NCBI RefSeq assembly: GCF_009268075.1
Contig: NZ_VWOH01000004.1
Span: 1-43,152, forward strand
Direction: 5' to 3'
DNA length: 43,152 nucleotides
Source of the DNA: 'Cynodon dactylon' phytoplasma
GTDB taxonomy: Bacteria > Bacillota_I > Bacilli_A > Acholeplasmatales > Acholeplasmataceae
Positions 7,601-16,686 of this stretch are shown one piece after another (the first letter of the stretch is position 1; each line of letters begins with the position of its first letter). Under the pieces are notes generated by a model, which worked only from the letters and a program-made list of their open reading frames with translations, had not been told where the DNA came from and did no database searches. The position numbers and the translations under genes are program-made.

Positions 7601-8860
7601 TTGTATTTGTTATCTTTATTTGAAGAACTAAAATGGCGTGGTTTAATTAAGGATTGTAGCGATGAAAGCAGATTAGAAAAAGTTTTGGATAATGAAAAAA
7701 TAAATTTTTATTGTGGATTTGATCCTACTGCTAATTCTCTTACTTTAGGACATTTAGTTCAAATCAATACTATTTTGTTATTTTATAAAAATTATCATTT
7801 TCCTTTTATTTTGATAGGAAGTGGTACAGGTTTAATTGGTGATCCTAAAGAATCTAAAGAAAGATTTTTGCTGTCTAAAGAAGAGATTTTTTATAATAGC
7901 AATTCTATTAGAAGTCAATTAGAAAATATATTTTTAAATAAAAAAATTAAATTAGTAGATAATTATAATTGGATATCTCAAATAGATTTTATTTCTTTTT
8001 TTAGAAAATATGGAAAATTATTTAATATTAATTATATGATTTCCAAAGAAATAGTAGCTAAAAGATTAAAAAAAGGAATTTCTTATACAGAATTTTCTTA
8101 TATGCTTTTTCAAGCATTAGATTTTTATCATTTGTACAAAGAATTTAATGTTATATTACAATTTGGTGGTTCTGATCAATGGGGAAATATTACTAGTGGA
8201 TTAGAATTGATTCGTAAAATGAGTTTAACAAAAAAAAATAATAAACCTTTAGGATTCAGCATTCCTCTTTTGTTAGATACTAAAGGTGTTAAATTTGGTA
8301 AGAGCGAGAAAAATACTATATGGTTAGACAAAAAAAAGAGTAATTCTTATGAAATTTATCAATATTTACTAAATATTAGTGATAATGATGTTATTGATCT
8401 TTTAAAAAAAATAACTTTATTAACCCCTGATAGGATTATTTTTTTAGAAGAAGAAACTAAAAAAAATCCTAGACAAAGAGCAGCACAAAAAGAATTAGCT
8501 AAATTTGTTGTTATGTTTTTGCATGGTTACGAAGAGTTAGAAAAATGTATTAAAATTAATAATATTTTATTTAACAAAGATTTGAAAAAATGGGATTTAG
8601 ATGATTTTATTTTTTTATCAAAGCATTTAGATTTTTATAAAACCAAAGAGAATATTTTATTAGTAGATGCTTTAGTGTATGCTAAGTTCGCAATATCTAA
8701 AAATGAAGCTAGAAGATTGATTTTATCAAATTCTATTAAAGTTATGGGAAATTCTATTACAAAAGTTGATTTTATTTTAGAATCTCAAAAAGCTTTTGAT
8801 AATAAATATGTTTTATTAACTAAAAAGAATAAAATTAATTTTCTAATTATTTTTGATTAA
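7601..8860 (+). CDS. tyrS: tyrosyl-tRNA synthetase
   Basis: Class Ic synthetase charging tRNA-Tyr. The protein of about 419 residues carries FYCGFDPTANSLTLGHLVQ (the HIGH region as TLGHL), the Tyr-pocket QFGGSDQWGNI and a KMSKS equivalent KFGKS near residue 230, then a C-terminal S4-like RNA-binding domain (EARRLILSNSIKV). The start is TTG, with AAGGAG at 7591-7596. A second TTG at 7607 has ten-base spacing instead of four and is an equally good or better start. The C-terminus reaches to 22 bases before the SufU-like gene. Confidence 0.95.
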   Translation: MYLLSLFEELKWRGLIKDCSDESRLEKVLDNEKINFYCGFDPTANSLTLGHLVQINTILLFYKNYHFPFILIGSGTGLIGDPKESKERFLLSKEEIFYNSNSIRSQLENIFLNKKIKLVDNYNWISQIDFISFFRKYGKLFNINYMISKEIVAKRLKKGISYTEFSYMLFQALDFYHLYKEFNVILQFGGSDQWGNITSGLELIRKMSLTKKNNKPLGFSIPLLLDTKGVKFGKSEKNTIWLDKKKSNSYEIYQYLLNISDNDVIDLLKKITLLTPDRIIFLEEETKKNPRQRAAQKELAKFVVMFLHGYEELEKCIKINNILFNKDLKKWDLDDFIFLSKHLDFYKTKENILLVDALVYAKFAISKNEARRLILSNSIKVMGNSITKVDFILESQKAFDNKYVLLTKKNKINFLIIFD

Positions 8861-8882
8861 AGTCGAGAAAAGAAATTTTGTT

Positions 8883-9341
8883 ATGAAAATAGATGAATTA
8901 TACCGTAAAATTATTTTAGATAATTATCATAATCCTTTTAATAAAGGTTTATTATTTAACGAAAAAGAAAAAAAATATTTGATTTTAGAAGCTAAAAATA
9001 TATTTTGTAATGAATTTATTAAAATTCAAATATTTTTTAATCAAGATAATATTTTAGATATTAGATATGAAACTGAAGGTTGTGTGATTTTAACTGCCTC
9101 AGCTTCTTTGATGTCTTTTTTTTTGAAAAAAATTGATTTAGATTTATGTATATCTAAAATAGATAATTTTTTGAAAATGGTTAAGAATCAAAAATTTGAT
9201 TCTGAAAAAATTGATAAAGATTTATATTCTTTTAAAAATATTTCTTTTTTTCCAAGTAAAATTCATTGTGTTGCTATGCCTTGGAAATTAACTTCTAAAA
9301 TTATTAAAAAATATATAAAAATAAATTTAAAAAATTTTTAA
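8883..9341 (+). CDS. sufU: SufU/IscU-type iron-sulfur scaffold-like protein
   Basis: Scaffold or sulfur-transfer partner for a SufS cysteine desulfurase in Fe-S cluster assembly. With start at the ATG 8883 the product is 152 residues. It begins MKIDELYRKIILDNYHNP, a close family match, and keeps the three ligand cysteines C42 (in NIFCNEF), C67 (in EGCVILTASAS) and C129 (in SKIHCVAMPW). The usual Asp after the first Cys (CGD) is replaced by CNE, so zinc or metal binding may differ. No sufS is in this window. The frame extends upstream to 8853, overlapping tyrS, but the internal ATG fits the family and has a GAGAAAAGAAA site. Confidence 0.85.
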   Translation: MKIDELYRKIILDNYHNPFNKGLLFNEKEKKYLILEAKNIFCNEFIKIQIFFNQDNILDIRYETEGCVILTASASLMSFFLKKIDLDLCISKIDNFLKMVKNQKFDSEKIDKDLYSFKNISFFPSKIHCVAMPWKLTSKIIKKYIKINLKNF

Positions 9342-9364
9342 TATTTTATATTGATTGTTATAAT
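9336..9364 (+). promoter_or_regulatory. extended -10 promoter for the peptide-binding protein gene
   Basis: TGTTATAAT at 9356-9364 is an extended -10 (TGn before TATAAT). The -35 position holds only a weak T/A-rich hexamer. The same nine bases occur before rpsB and before the probable rRNA operon. Confidence 0.45.
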
Positions 9365-9444
9365 AAAAAGTATGTATTTATTATATTTCATTATAAAATT
9401 TTTTTTTAATATTTTTTAATATATAAAGAAGAGGTTAATAAAAG

Positions 9445-11121
9445 ATGACATTATATTCTAATAAACCAAAATATATGAAAAATAATTTATTTTGGAAGTG
9501 TATTTTTTTTATTTTCTTGTTAGCTTTATTTGTTTTATGGTTTCGATTTAGAGATAAAAATAATCAAAATCAAGAAAAAAAAGAATATTTAAAAGATATT
9601 TTGATGGTTGGAACTTCAACCGAAATTAAAAATGGTTTCGGAATGTTTGGGATGGGTGAAAATACAACTAATAATGCTCAAGTTCGTAACTTAATGCATG
9701 AATATTTAGTCAGTCCTTTAGAAATCCAAAAAAAAGGTTATTATTTTACCGAATATAAAAATAAATTAATAGAAGAAATACCGAAAAAACCTATTACAAC
9801 AGGTTTATGGAAAGGTTATTATGAATTTAATTTAATACCGAATATTAAATTTCATGATGGAAAAGAGTTAACTAATGATGATATAATCGAAACTTTAGAA
9901 TTAAATCGTGATTCTCAAAACGAACATTCTTATTTTATAGATAAATTTGCGAAGTCTGATGATCTAACAAAAAAATATTTATTTTATATTAAGTTTAAAA
10001 ATAATAAAGATTTATTAAATTATCATCATTTAAGCAAGATACCTATTATAAGTAAAGAAGTTAAAGATAAAGATCCGCAAAATTTTCGAAATATAGGTTT
10101 AGGCAGTTTTAAATTAACTAAGTTTGATCCTAATACTAAAACAATTGAATTAGAGTTTTTTTCTGATTATTACCAATTAAAAAATAATAATGATGTGAAT
10201 ATTAAAAAAATTATTATTTATTTTATTCCTTCTATTCAGACTCTTTATATGAATTTAGAAAAAGGAGAATTAGATCTAATATTAGAAAATATTGAACAGG
10301 TATATTTAGAAAAAATGATTAAAAATAAACAATTAAAATTAGTTGAAAATACTAATTTAAATTTAACTTATATTATTTTGAATAGTAAAACCCTTAGTAT
10401 TGAAAATAGAAAAAGTATTGTTCAAGAATTCACTCCATATTTAAAAAAAGAAATACTGAATGATTTAGGAGAAGATTCTTCTTATTATCAAGTTGTAAAT
10501 GTTTTTTCAGATAATCGTTTAAAAGGAGGTAATTTTTCTGATCAAGAATTTAATGATATTATTTTGAATGATATAAAAATTCAAGCTTCCAAACCTAATT
10601 CTAAAATAAGAGCATTATTTACTAATGCTGACGAAACTAAAAATCGTTTTATGAATAAATTTATAGAAAAATTATCTAACGAAAAAGGTTTTAATATAGA
10701 AAAGATACAATTAGAAAAAAATGAAACTATCGCAAAAGCTAAATCGGGAGAATTTGATATGTTTTGTTTAACAGAGTATTTAGAAAATACTTTTCCTCAT
10801 TATTTATTAAATGTTTATTTTGGTAAAATTCATTCCTCTAATCATACAAATAATTCCGCAAACTCAGAAGCTTATTTAAATGTTTCTGGTTTGAATGAAC
10901 CTGAAATATATGATAAAATTGATTATCTAAAAACAATAGATTTTAACAATCCAGATTATGAATCTAAAATAAAAGAATTACATAAAGTTTTAATTGAAAA
11001 ATATATTGCTATTCCATTATTTCAAATCAATAAAATTAGAAATTTAGTAAGAAATAATATTGAAGGTTTTAATATGAATATTTTTGGAGAAATTAATTGG
11101 AATAAAATTAAAAAAGAATAG
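9445..11121 (+). CDS. oligopeptide/dipeptide ABC transporter substrate-binding protein
   Basis: Extracytoplasmic solute-binding protein of family 5 (OppA/DppA type) that captures peptides for an ABC importer. The 558-residue product has one N-terminal membrane segment (residues 17-34) without a lipobox Cys, so it is anchored rather than a lipoprotein. Family features are the N-terminal LMVGTSTE, EYLVSPLE, the segment PNIKFHDGKELTNDDI near residues 133-148, IGLGSFKL and the C-terminal EKYIAIPLFQ. No permease or ATPase genes follow; the next gene is a signal peptidase. Phytoplasmas lack most amino-acid synthesis, so peptide import is expected to be central. Confidence 0.88.
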   Translation: MTLYSNKPKYMKNNLFWKCIFFIFLLALFVLWFRFRDKNNQNQEKKEYLKDILMVGTSTEIKNGFGMFGMGENTTNNAQVRNLMHEYLVSPLEIQKKGYYFTEYKNKLIEEIPKKPITTGLWKGYYEFNLIPNIKFHDGKELTNDDIIETLELNRDSQNEHSYFIDKFAKSDDLTKKYLFYIKFKNNKDLLNYHHLSKIPIISKEVKDKDPQNFRNIGLGSFKLTKFDPNTKTIELEFFSDYYQLKNNNDVNIKKIIIYFIPSIQTLYMNLEKGELDLILENIEQVYLEKMIKNKQLKLVENTNLNLTYIILNSKTLSIENRKSIVQEFTPYLKKEILNDLGEDSSYYQVVNVFSDNRLKGGNFSDQEFNDIILNDIKIQASKPNSKIRALFTNADETKNRFMNKFIEKLSNEKGFNIEKIQLEKNETIAKAKSGEFDMFCLTEYLENTFPHYLLNVYFGKIHSSNHTNNSANSEAYLNVSGLNEPEIYDKIDYLKTIDFNNPDYESKIKELHKVLIEKYIAIPLFQINKIRNLVRNNIEGFNMNIFGEINWNKIKKE

Positions 11122-11207
11122 ATTAATTTTTTTGTTATTTTTCAATTTTGTTAAACCACAATTATTATTCATAATTATTATTAGAATAAAAAAAAGTCGA
11201 GAAAATC

Positions 11208-11768
11208 ATGTTAATTATTTTAAAAAAAATATTTTGTTTTATTTATAAAATTTCATTTTGGATTTATTATTTTTTTATATTTTATTGTTGTTTGTTTATG
11301 TTATTGAGCATATTTATGTCGCAAGAAAAAGTTCTCAAGTTTTTGAATTTTAGTTATTTTAGAGTGGCCAGCGAGAGTATGTATGATTCCTTAAAAATAG
11401 ATGATTATGTTATTGTTAAAACAATATCAGAAAAAGAATGTTATAATTTAAAACCATCTAAAACATTAAATTCTAAAGATGGTGATGTTATTATTTTTAA
11501 GCTTGATAAGAATAAATTTCCTGATATATTAGTTATCCATAGAGTGGTAGAAAATGATTTAAAGAATAGATATGTTACAACCAAAGGAGATAATAATCAA
11601 AATATTGAAGAATTTGATCGATTTATAAATTATAATAATATTTTAGCTAAACCTATTTTCAAGATAGATCATAAATATATATTTTTAATTAAATGTGCTA
11701 TAGTTATTTATTTTTGTTTTTTTATTATTTATTTTTTGATAAAAAAATTAAAATTATTAATGTATTAA
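11208..11768 (+). CDS. signal peptidase I, SipW/ER type
   Basis: Removes signal peptides from exported proteins at the outer face of the membrane. The 186-residue product has a membrane segment at about 10-37, then FRVASESMYDSL with nucleophile Ser57, IHRV with His112 (the Lys of typical bacterial enzymes is His in the SipW/ER group) and TKGDNN with an Asp near 129, followed by a C-terminal membrane segment at about 160-180. This two-anchor layout matches the archaeal/ER type. The site AGTCGAGAAAA (11195-11205) precedes the ATG by two bases. It would process the secreted proteins seen elsewhere in the window. Confidence 0.85.
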   Translation: MLIILKKIFCFIYKISFWIYYFFIFYCCLFMLLSIFMSQEKVLKFLNFSYFRVASESMYDSLKIDDYVIVKTISEKECYNLKPSKTLNSKDGDVIIFKLDKNKFPDILVIHRVVENDLKNRYVTTKGDNNQNIEEFDRFINYNNILAKPIFKIDHKYIFLIKCAIVIYFCFFIIYFLIKKLKLLMY

Positions 11769-11806
11769 ATTAATTCAAACAAAATAAAAATTAGGTTTTT
11801 AAAAAA

Positions 11807-12460
11807 ATGTGGGACTATTTTATTAAGCAAGAAAAAAAAAAATTATATTTTAAAAAAATTTTATCATTTTTAAAAAAAGAGTTAGAGAAAGGTAAAATTA
11901 TTTATCCTTCTTTTCAAAATATATTCCGAGCTTTTAAGTTAACTAATTTCGATAATACAAAAGTAGTTATTTTAGGACAAGATCCTTATCCAGGTCCTAA
12001 CCAAGCTCATGGTTTATCTTTTAGCACTTTGAATGAAAAAACACCTTCTAGTTTAAAAAATATATTCAAAGAATTAAAAAATGATTTATCTTTTTGTTCT
12101 GCTAAAACTAATAATTTAACTTTATGGGCTTTAGAAGGTGTTTTATTAATTAATAGCATCTTAACAGTAGAAAAAAATAAACCGTTAAGTCATCAACATA
12201 TTGGTTGGCACAACTTTACTATTAATTTTTTCAATTTTTTAAATTATAATAAAAAAAAAGTAGTTTATATACTGTGGGGTAAATTTGCTCAAAATTATGA
12301 AAAATATATTATAAAAGAAAGTAACTTTATTATAAAAAGTTCCCATCCTTCTTTTTATTCTGCTCATAAAGGTTTTTTAGGTTCTAGACCATTTTCCAAA
12401 ACTAATAATTATTTACAAGAAAATAATATAAAAACAATTAATTGGAATTTGGACAGATAA
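11807..12460 (+). CDS. ung: uracil-DNA glycosylase, family 1
   Basis: Excises uracil from DNA, starting base-excision repair. The 217-residue product shows VVILGQDPYPGPNQAHGLSFS with catalytic Asp59, SSLKNIFKEL, ALEGVLLINSILTV and the second motif SSHPSFYSAHKGFLGSRPFS with its His. In most members the first motif is GQDPYHG; here the His is Pro (GQDPYPG), a change known from some family members and not expected to abolish activity. AGG lies upstream of the ATG. It precedes rnhC, another genome-maintenance gene. Confidence 0.95.
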   Translation: MWDYFIKQEKKKLYFKKILSFLKKELEKGKIIYPSFQNIFRAFKLTNFDNTKVVILGQDPYPGPNQAHGLSFSTLNEKTPSSLKNIFKELKNDLSFCSAKTNNLTLWALEGVLLINSILTVEKNKPLSHQHIGWHNFTINFFNFLNYNKKKVVYILWGKFAQNYEKYIIKESNFIIKSSHPSFYSAHKGFLGSRPFSKTNNYLQENNIKTINWNLDR

Positions 12461-12507
12461 TGTTAAACTTTTTAAATATTTTTTAAAAGATTTGAGGAAA
12501 AAAATTA

Positions 12508-13458
12508 GTGTCTGAAAACTATATTTTAAAAAAATTAAATTTAGAACAAATCGAATTAATAAGAAAAGAATTTCAAAATTTTATCTTAAATGAAAAAGAA
12601 AACAAAAGTATTTATGTTTTATTTCGTATTAAAAAAGATAATAGTACAATTACAATTTTTAAGAATGGTACTTGTTTTGTACAAGGATTAAATAAAAAAC
12701 CAATTTTTATATTTATTTGTAATTTGTTGAATTTGCATTTTAATGATGAAGTTTATGATCTTAAAAAAAAAGAAAATCATGATTTAATAAAACATAATTT
12801 TATTGGTTCTGATGAAGTAGGTACAGGTGATATTTTTGGCCCTATAATAGTTTGTGCATCTTTTGTTAGTGAAAAAAATATTGCTTTTCTAAAAAAAATG
12901 AATATTACTGATTCTAAAAAACTTTCTTCTAAAAATATTTTTAAAATATCAAAACTTATTATAAATAAGAATAAAATACCTTATTTTGTTAAAATTTTGC
13001 ATCCTTTAGAATATAATTCACTTATTCAAAACAAAAATAATTTAAATAAAATAAAAGCTTTATTACATAATGAAGCTATTTTAGAACTTATAAAAAAAAT
13101 AGATAAAAATGTTAAATTTAATGTAGTAATTGATCAGTTTGCTATTCCAGAGAAATATTTTAACTATTTAAAAAAAGAAAAAATAGTTTATAAAGATATA
13201 ATATTCTGTACTAAAGCTGAAACTAAATATTTAAGTGTTGCTGTATCTTCTATTCTTGCAAGATATTTTTTTTTAAAAGAAATTCAACAATTAAGTGAAA
13301 AATTAAGTATTGATTTAAAATTAGGAGCTTCTTTTAAAGTGGATCAACAGTTATTAGAAATTTGTGAAAAAAAAGGTTTTGATATATTAAATAGAATTGC
13401 TAAATGTAATTTTAAAAATATTAAAAAATTATTAAACAATCTAAAAAGAAAGGTTTAG
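12508..13458 (+). CDS. rnhC: ribonuclease HIII
   Basis: Degrades RNA in RNA-DNA hybrids and R-loops. The 316-residue product has an N-terminal TBP-like substrate-binding domain (about 1-90) and the catalytic domain opening with IGSDEVGTGDIFGPI (99-113), carrying the Asp-Glu of the DEDD/E site, then TDSKKLS and AVSSILARYFFLKE. The start is GTG at 12508 with GAGG about ten bases upstream. It lies between ung and the HIT gene and ends 17 bases before the latter. Confidence 0.93.
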   Translation: MSENYILKKLNLEQIELIRKEFQNFILNEKENKSIYVLFRIKKDNSTITIFKNGTCFVQGLNKKPIFIFICNLLNLHFNDEVYDLKKKENHDLIKHNFIGSDEVGTGDIFGPIIVCASFVSEKNIAFLKKMNITDSKKLSSKNIFKISKLIINKNKIPYFVKILHPLEYNSLIQNKNNLNKIKALLHNEAILELIKKIDKNVKFNVVIDQFAIPEKYFNYLKKEKIVYKDIIFCTKAETKYLSVAVSSILARYFFLKEIQQLSEKLSIDLKLGASFKVDQQLLEICEKKGFDILNRIAKCNFKNIKKLLNNLKRKV

Positions 13459-13475
13459 TTTATAGATCGATTGAT

Positions 13476-13910
13476 ATGACAACTATTTTCACTGAAATTA
13501 TAAATAAAAAAATACCTAGTTATATAATTTATGAAGACGAATTGGTTATTGCTTTTTTAGACATCAATCCATTTACTAAAGGTCATACTTTAGTAGCTAC
13601 AAAAAAAGATTATTCTTTTATAACTGAAATACCGAAAAATATTTTTTTACATATGTTTGAAATAATTCAGATTATTAGTAAAGTTTTAATAAAAACTTTA
13701 AATGCTAAAGGTATTAATTTATTAAATAATAATGGAAAAGAAGCTGGTCAAACCATATTTCATTATCATGTTCATTTAATACCTCGTTTTGAATTAAAAG
13801 AAATTAGTTTTATTCAAAATCAAAATTATTCACTAATAGATCGTGAATATAACCAAATAAAAAAAGAAATTATAAAAAATTTTAACTATTTTAAAAAAGG
13901 GGAAAAATAA
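13476..13910 (+). CDS. HIT family nucleotide hydrolase/transferase (HinT-like)
   Basis: Histidine-triad protein that hydrolyses nucleoside phosphoramidates or related AMP compounds. The 144-residue product has the early TIFTEIINKKIPSYIIYED, the DINPFTKGHTLV segment, and the triad HYHVHLIPR with His96, His98 and His100. Size and order match HinT-like proteins. It lies between rnhC and the hemolysin-III-like gene; the AAGGGG before the next gene lies inside its last codons, which suggests co-transcription. Confidence 0.92.
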   Translation: MTTIFTEIINKKIPSYIIYEDELVIAFLDINPFTKGHTLVATKKDYSFITEIPKNIFLHMFEIIQIISKVLIKTLNAKGINLLNNNGKEAGQTIFHYHVHLIPRFELKEISFIQNQNYSLIDREYNQIKKEIIKNFNYFKKGEK

Positions 13911-13920
13911 GAAATATTTT

Positions 13921-14616
13921 ATGAATTTTAATCAATATAAAAATCAAACAAAACAAACTTTAGGAGAAGAAATAGCGAACGCTATTTCTCATGGTATAAT
14001 GATTCCCTTCAGTATTTTTTCTTTTTTCTTTTATTATCATTTGTTAATTAATAGACAAAATTTTAATTTTAGAAATATTTTATCCCTATTTTTATTTTCT
14101 TTAACAATGTTAATTTTGTATACTACTAGTTGCTTATATCATTCTTTATCTTCTCAAAATTGGAAATTTAAATTACAAAAACTAGATCATATTTGTATTT
14201 ATTTATTGATTTGGGGTAGTTTTTCACCTTTTTTACTTTTAAGACGTGATTATATAGATGAAGAAAATTTTGTTTTTGTTTTTAGTAAAGAATGTATATT
14301 TTTTTTAATTCAAACTTTTATAGTTATTTTAGGTATTTTAGGTAAATTTTTTTATTTTACTAAATGGAAAAATATACATTTATTTCTATATTTATTTTTA
14401 GGATGGAACGGATTATTTTTTTTAAAAGATTTATTACTTATGGATTATAAAATTATATTGTTTTTATTGTTAGGTGGTATTTTTTATACTATTGGTGTTT
14501 TTTTCTATAGTAAATCCAGAATATATAAATATTATCATTTTGTTTGGCATATATTTGTTATTTTCGGTAATTTATTACATATTTTGTCTGTTTATTTTTT
14601 AATAAATAGTATTTAA
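13921..14616 (+). CDS. hemolysin III/PAQR family seven-span membrane protein
   Basis: A 231-residue membrane protein of the Hly-III/YqfA family. It shows GEEIANAISHG near residues 15-25, CLYHSLSSQNWKF, KLDHICIYLLIWGSFSPFLLL and a C-terminal HFVWHIFVIFGNLLH, which together supply the conserved His residues of the family (a putative metal site), with about seven hydrophobic segments. The name comes from a Bacillus haemolysin; a role in pathogenicity is not shown for most members. It starts 10 bases after the HIT gene and uses AAGGGG for ribosome binding. Confidence 0.9.
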   Translation: MNFNQYKNQTKQTLGEEIANAISHGIMIPFSIFSFFFYYHLLINRQNFNFRNILSLFLFSLTMLILYTTSCLYHSLSSQNWKFKLQKLDHICIYLLIWGSFSPFLLLRRDYIDEENFVFVFSKECIFFLIQTFIVILGILGKFFYFTKWKNIHLFLYLFLGWNGLFFLKDLLLMDYKIILFLLLGGIFYTIGVFFYSKSRIYKYYHFVWHIFVIFGNLLHILSVYFLINSI

Positions 14617-14688
14617 TTTTTTGTTTATTAACATAATAAAAAAATAAATAATTAAATTAAATATATTAAGCAAAGGTAGATTAATTAA

Positions 14689-15408
14689 ATGTTAGGAATT
14701 TTATTAAAATTGAACCAATTAAATTTTTTTTGGTTTTTTATTATGATTTTATTTTTTTGTTATTTGATAGGTTCTATTCCTACAGGTTTAATAATTGGAA
14801 AATTTTTTAAAAAAAAAGATTTGAGATTATTAGGTTCTAAAAATATTGGAGCTTCTAATGCCGCTCGTGTTTTAGGTTTTAAGTATGGTTTATTAATTTT
14901 TATTTTGGATTTTCTAAAAGGATTTTTATCTATTTTTATAGGTTTTTTTTTGATGCAAATAGTTTGTTATTATAAAAATATTTCTTTTTTTTTAATAGAT
15001 AAAACAGAGATAAGAATTTATTTTGGTTTTTTTGTTATGTTAGGACAAATGTTTTCTATCTTTAATAATTTTCAGGGCGGAAAAGCTATTGCCACATCTG
15101 TGGGTGTTGTTTTTTATATAAATCCTTTTATTGGTTTTTTCGGGATTTTATCTTTTATTATTTTTTTAAGAATTTTTGGTTATGCTTTTTTAGCTTCTTT
15201 AATTTCTACTTTGTTAGTCGATTTTTTTTTATGTATTTGTTTTTATTTTAATTTTTTATCTTTTTTTCCTATCTATAAAAAAGAAATTTTAATTATTTTT
15301 TTTATAACTATTCTTATTTTTGTAAAGCATTTCTCTAATATAGTTAATTGGCTAAAATCGAAAGAAAATAAATTTGTTTTTAATGCTAAAAAAAACAAAA
15401 ATTTATAA
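14689..15408 (+). CDS. plsY: glycerol-3-phosphate acyltransferase PlsY
   Basis: Transfers an acyl group from acyl-phosphate to glycerol-3-phosphate, the first step of phospholipid synthesis, in the membrane. The 239-residue product has the three cytoplasmic-loop motifs: SIPTGLIIGK (around 29-38), GSKNIGASNAARVLG and NNFQGGKAIATSVGVV, with five or so membrane segments. AAAGG lies upstream of the ATG. CdsA at 22747 acts later in the same pathway. Confidence 0.95.
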   Translation: MLGILLKLNQLNFFWFFIMILFFCYLIGSIPTGLIIGKFFKKKDLRLLGSKNIGASNAARVLGFKYGLLIFILDFLKGFLSIFIGFFLMQIVCYYKNISFFLIDKTEIRIYFGFFVMLGQMFSIFNNFQGGKAIATSVGVVFYINPFIGFFGILSFIIFLRIFGYAFLASLISTLLVDFFLCICFYFNFLSFFPIYKKEILIIFFITILIFVKHFSNIVNWLKSKENKFVFNAKKNKNL

Positions 15409-15663
15409 ATTTATGTTTTTTTAAAATATTTTTTAAAAAAAAATAGTAACTAAATACTATTATTATCGTTTTACTATTTAATTTTTTCAATAATAATTAT
15501 CAATATAATATATAAAAAAAATTAGATTGAATTTTATTTTGATTTTTATTTAATGTCTATTTTATAAAAAGTAATTTTTAAAGATTTAAAATATGATTCT
15601 AAATATAATTAGAAACAATATTTTAATATATATCAAATAATTTTAAAAAACCGAAAAGAATAA

Positions 15664-16008
15664 TTATTCTATTTTTGGAGACATTATTATATGAAATAGA
15701 AATTTTTCTCTTCTTTTTTGTAATTCTTCTTTTTTATGTTGAAATAATCTTTTTTGCGATATTCTTTTTTGTTCTATATATTCTATTATTTTTTTTTCAT
15801 TTATTTTTTTCTGTTTTTCTATCATAACAGAAGCTATTACTCCTTTTGTTTTTTCAAAAATAAAAATGCTATTTGAGAAAAATTTTGTTTTTCCTAAAGC
15901 AAAAACTTTATGTGATTTGAAATTAATTTTCATAAAAGAAAAAGACAAAAATATAAAAAATAAAAAATTATTTGTGAATAGTTTCAATTTTTTGAAATTA
16001 AAATTCAT
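15664..16008 (-). CDS. small secreted protein, candidate effector
   Basis: A 114-residue product with a classical signal peptide: basic residues 1-9, hydrophobic core LFFIFLSFSF and a likely cut after VFA near residue 37. The mature part of about 75 residues is highly basic and probably helical, with many Lys/Gln/Arg-rich stretches (KRISQKRLFQHKKEELQKR). This matches the general design of phytoplasma secreted effectors with SVM-type signal sequences. AAAAGGAG lies ten bases before the ATG and is part of a hairpin (see 16022-16051). Function and target unknown. Confidence 0.7.
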   Translation of the reverse strand: MNFNFKKLKLFTNNFLFFIFLSFSFMKINFKSHKVFALGKTKFFSNSIFIFEKTKGVIASVMIEKQKKINEKKIIEYIEQKRISQKRLFQHKKEELQKRREKFLFHIIMSPKIE

Positions 16009-16021
16009 TTTTTTACAACTC

Positions 16022-16051
16022 CTTTTGGAATAATATTATCGATTCCAAAAG
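16022..16051 (-). promoter_or_regulatory. hairpin that would pair with the ribosome site of the 15664-16008 gene
   Basis: A perfect 10-bp inverted repeat (16022-16031 with 16042-16051, 10-base loop) lies upstream of the secreted-protein gene. In the minus-strand mRNA its 3' arm ends in AAAAG, the first part of the SD AAAAGGAG (16026 down to 16019). Folding would hide most of the SD. Confidence 0.55.
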
Positions 16052-16241
16052 AAATTTTATCATAATAATTAATATTCATATTATTAAAATATTATTAATT
16101 TCTTTTGATGATTTAAATTATTTATCAATTATATAAATTATGTATTATTCTTAAAAAAATTTTTTAAAAATGTTTAGATTATTGAATTTTTACATTAATT
16201 TTATTAGTAAATAAATATTTATTTTTTGAATTTTTTCAAAT

Positions 16242-16514
16242 TTAGTTTTTTTCGTTTTCATCAAAAAGTAAAAAAAGAATATTTTTGAAAATAACCTTAA
16301 ATTTTTTTAGTAAATAAAAATATATAAAACAATTTTTAATTTTATTAATAAAGGACAATCTACAAAATTTTTTTGATATATTGTTTATCATTTGGTTTAT
16401 CATTTTTTCTTTTAGTTGTTTAAACAAAGTTTTCGCCGAAACAAAAGTCGTTTTGGGTAAACTGATGTGAACCATCAAAAACGAGACCAATAAAAAGTTG
16501 TTTTTTTGATTCAA
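16242..16514 (-). CDS. possible small secreted protein or decayed remnant
   Basis: An open frame of 90 codons from a TTG at 16514; the first ATG is 13 codons further in. From the TTG the start reads like a signal peptide (NNFLLVSFLMVHIS, then FVSA), but the remainder is Lys/Ile/Phe-rich with a hydrophobic C-terminal part, and AAAAGAG lies some 15 bases upstream. Codons in the middle are richer in G+C than the neighbourhood. It may be a truncated relative of secreted proteins in this island. Low confidence. Confidence 0.3.
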   Translation of the reverse strand: MNQKNNFLLVSFLMVHISLPKTTFVSAKTLFKQLKEKMINQMINNISKKFCRLSFINKIKNCFIYFYLLKKFKVIFKNILFLLFDENEKN

Positions 16515-16686
16515 AAATAAAAGAAATAACTCTTTTGATTTTTAATAATCTAAGTCAACTTATTTATTAACTACTGGTAGTATAACTTAAAAGAAAAAAA
16601 GTCAACATAAAAAGATAGCGAACTTTTTAAAAAAAGTTATTATAAGAATAAATATAATATGAAGAAAGGTATTTAAAAAGTTTATT

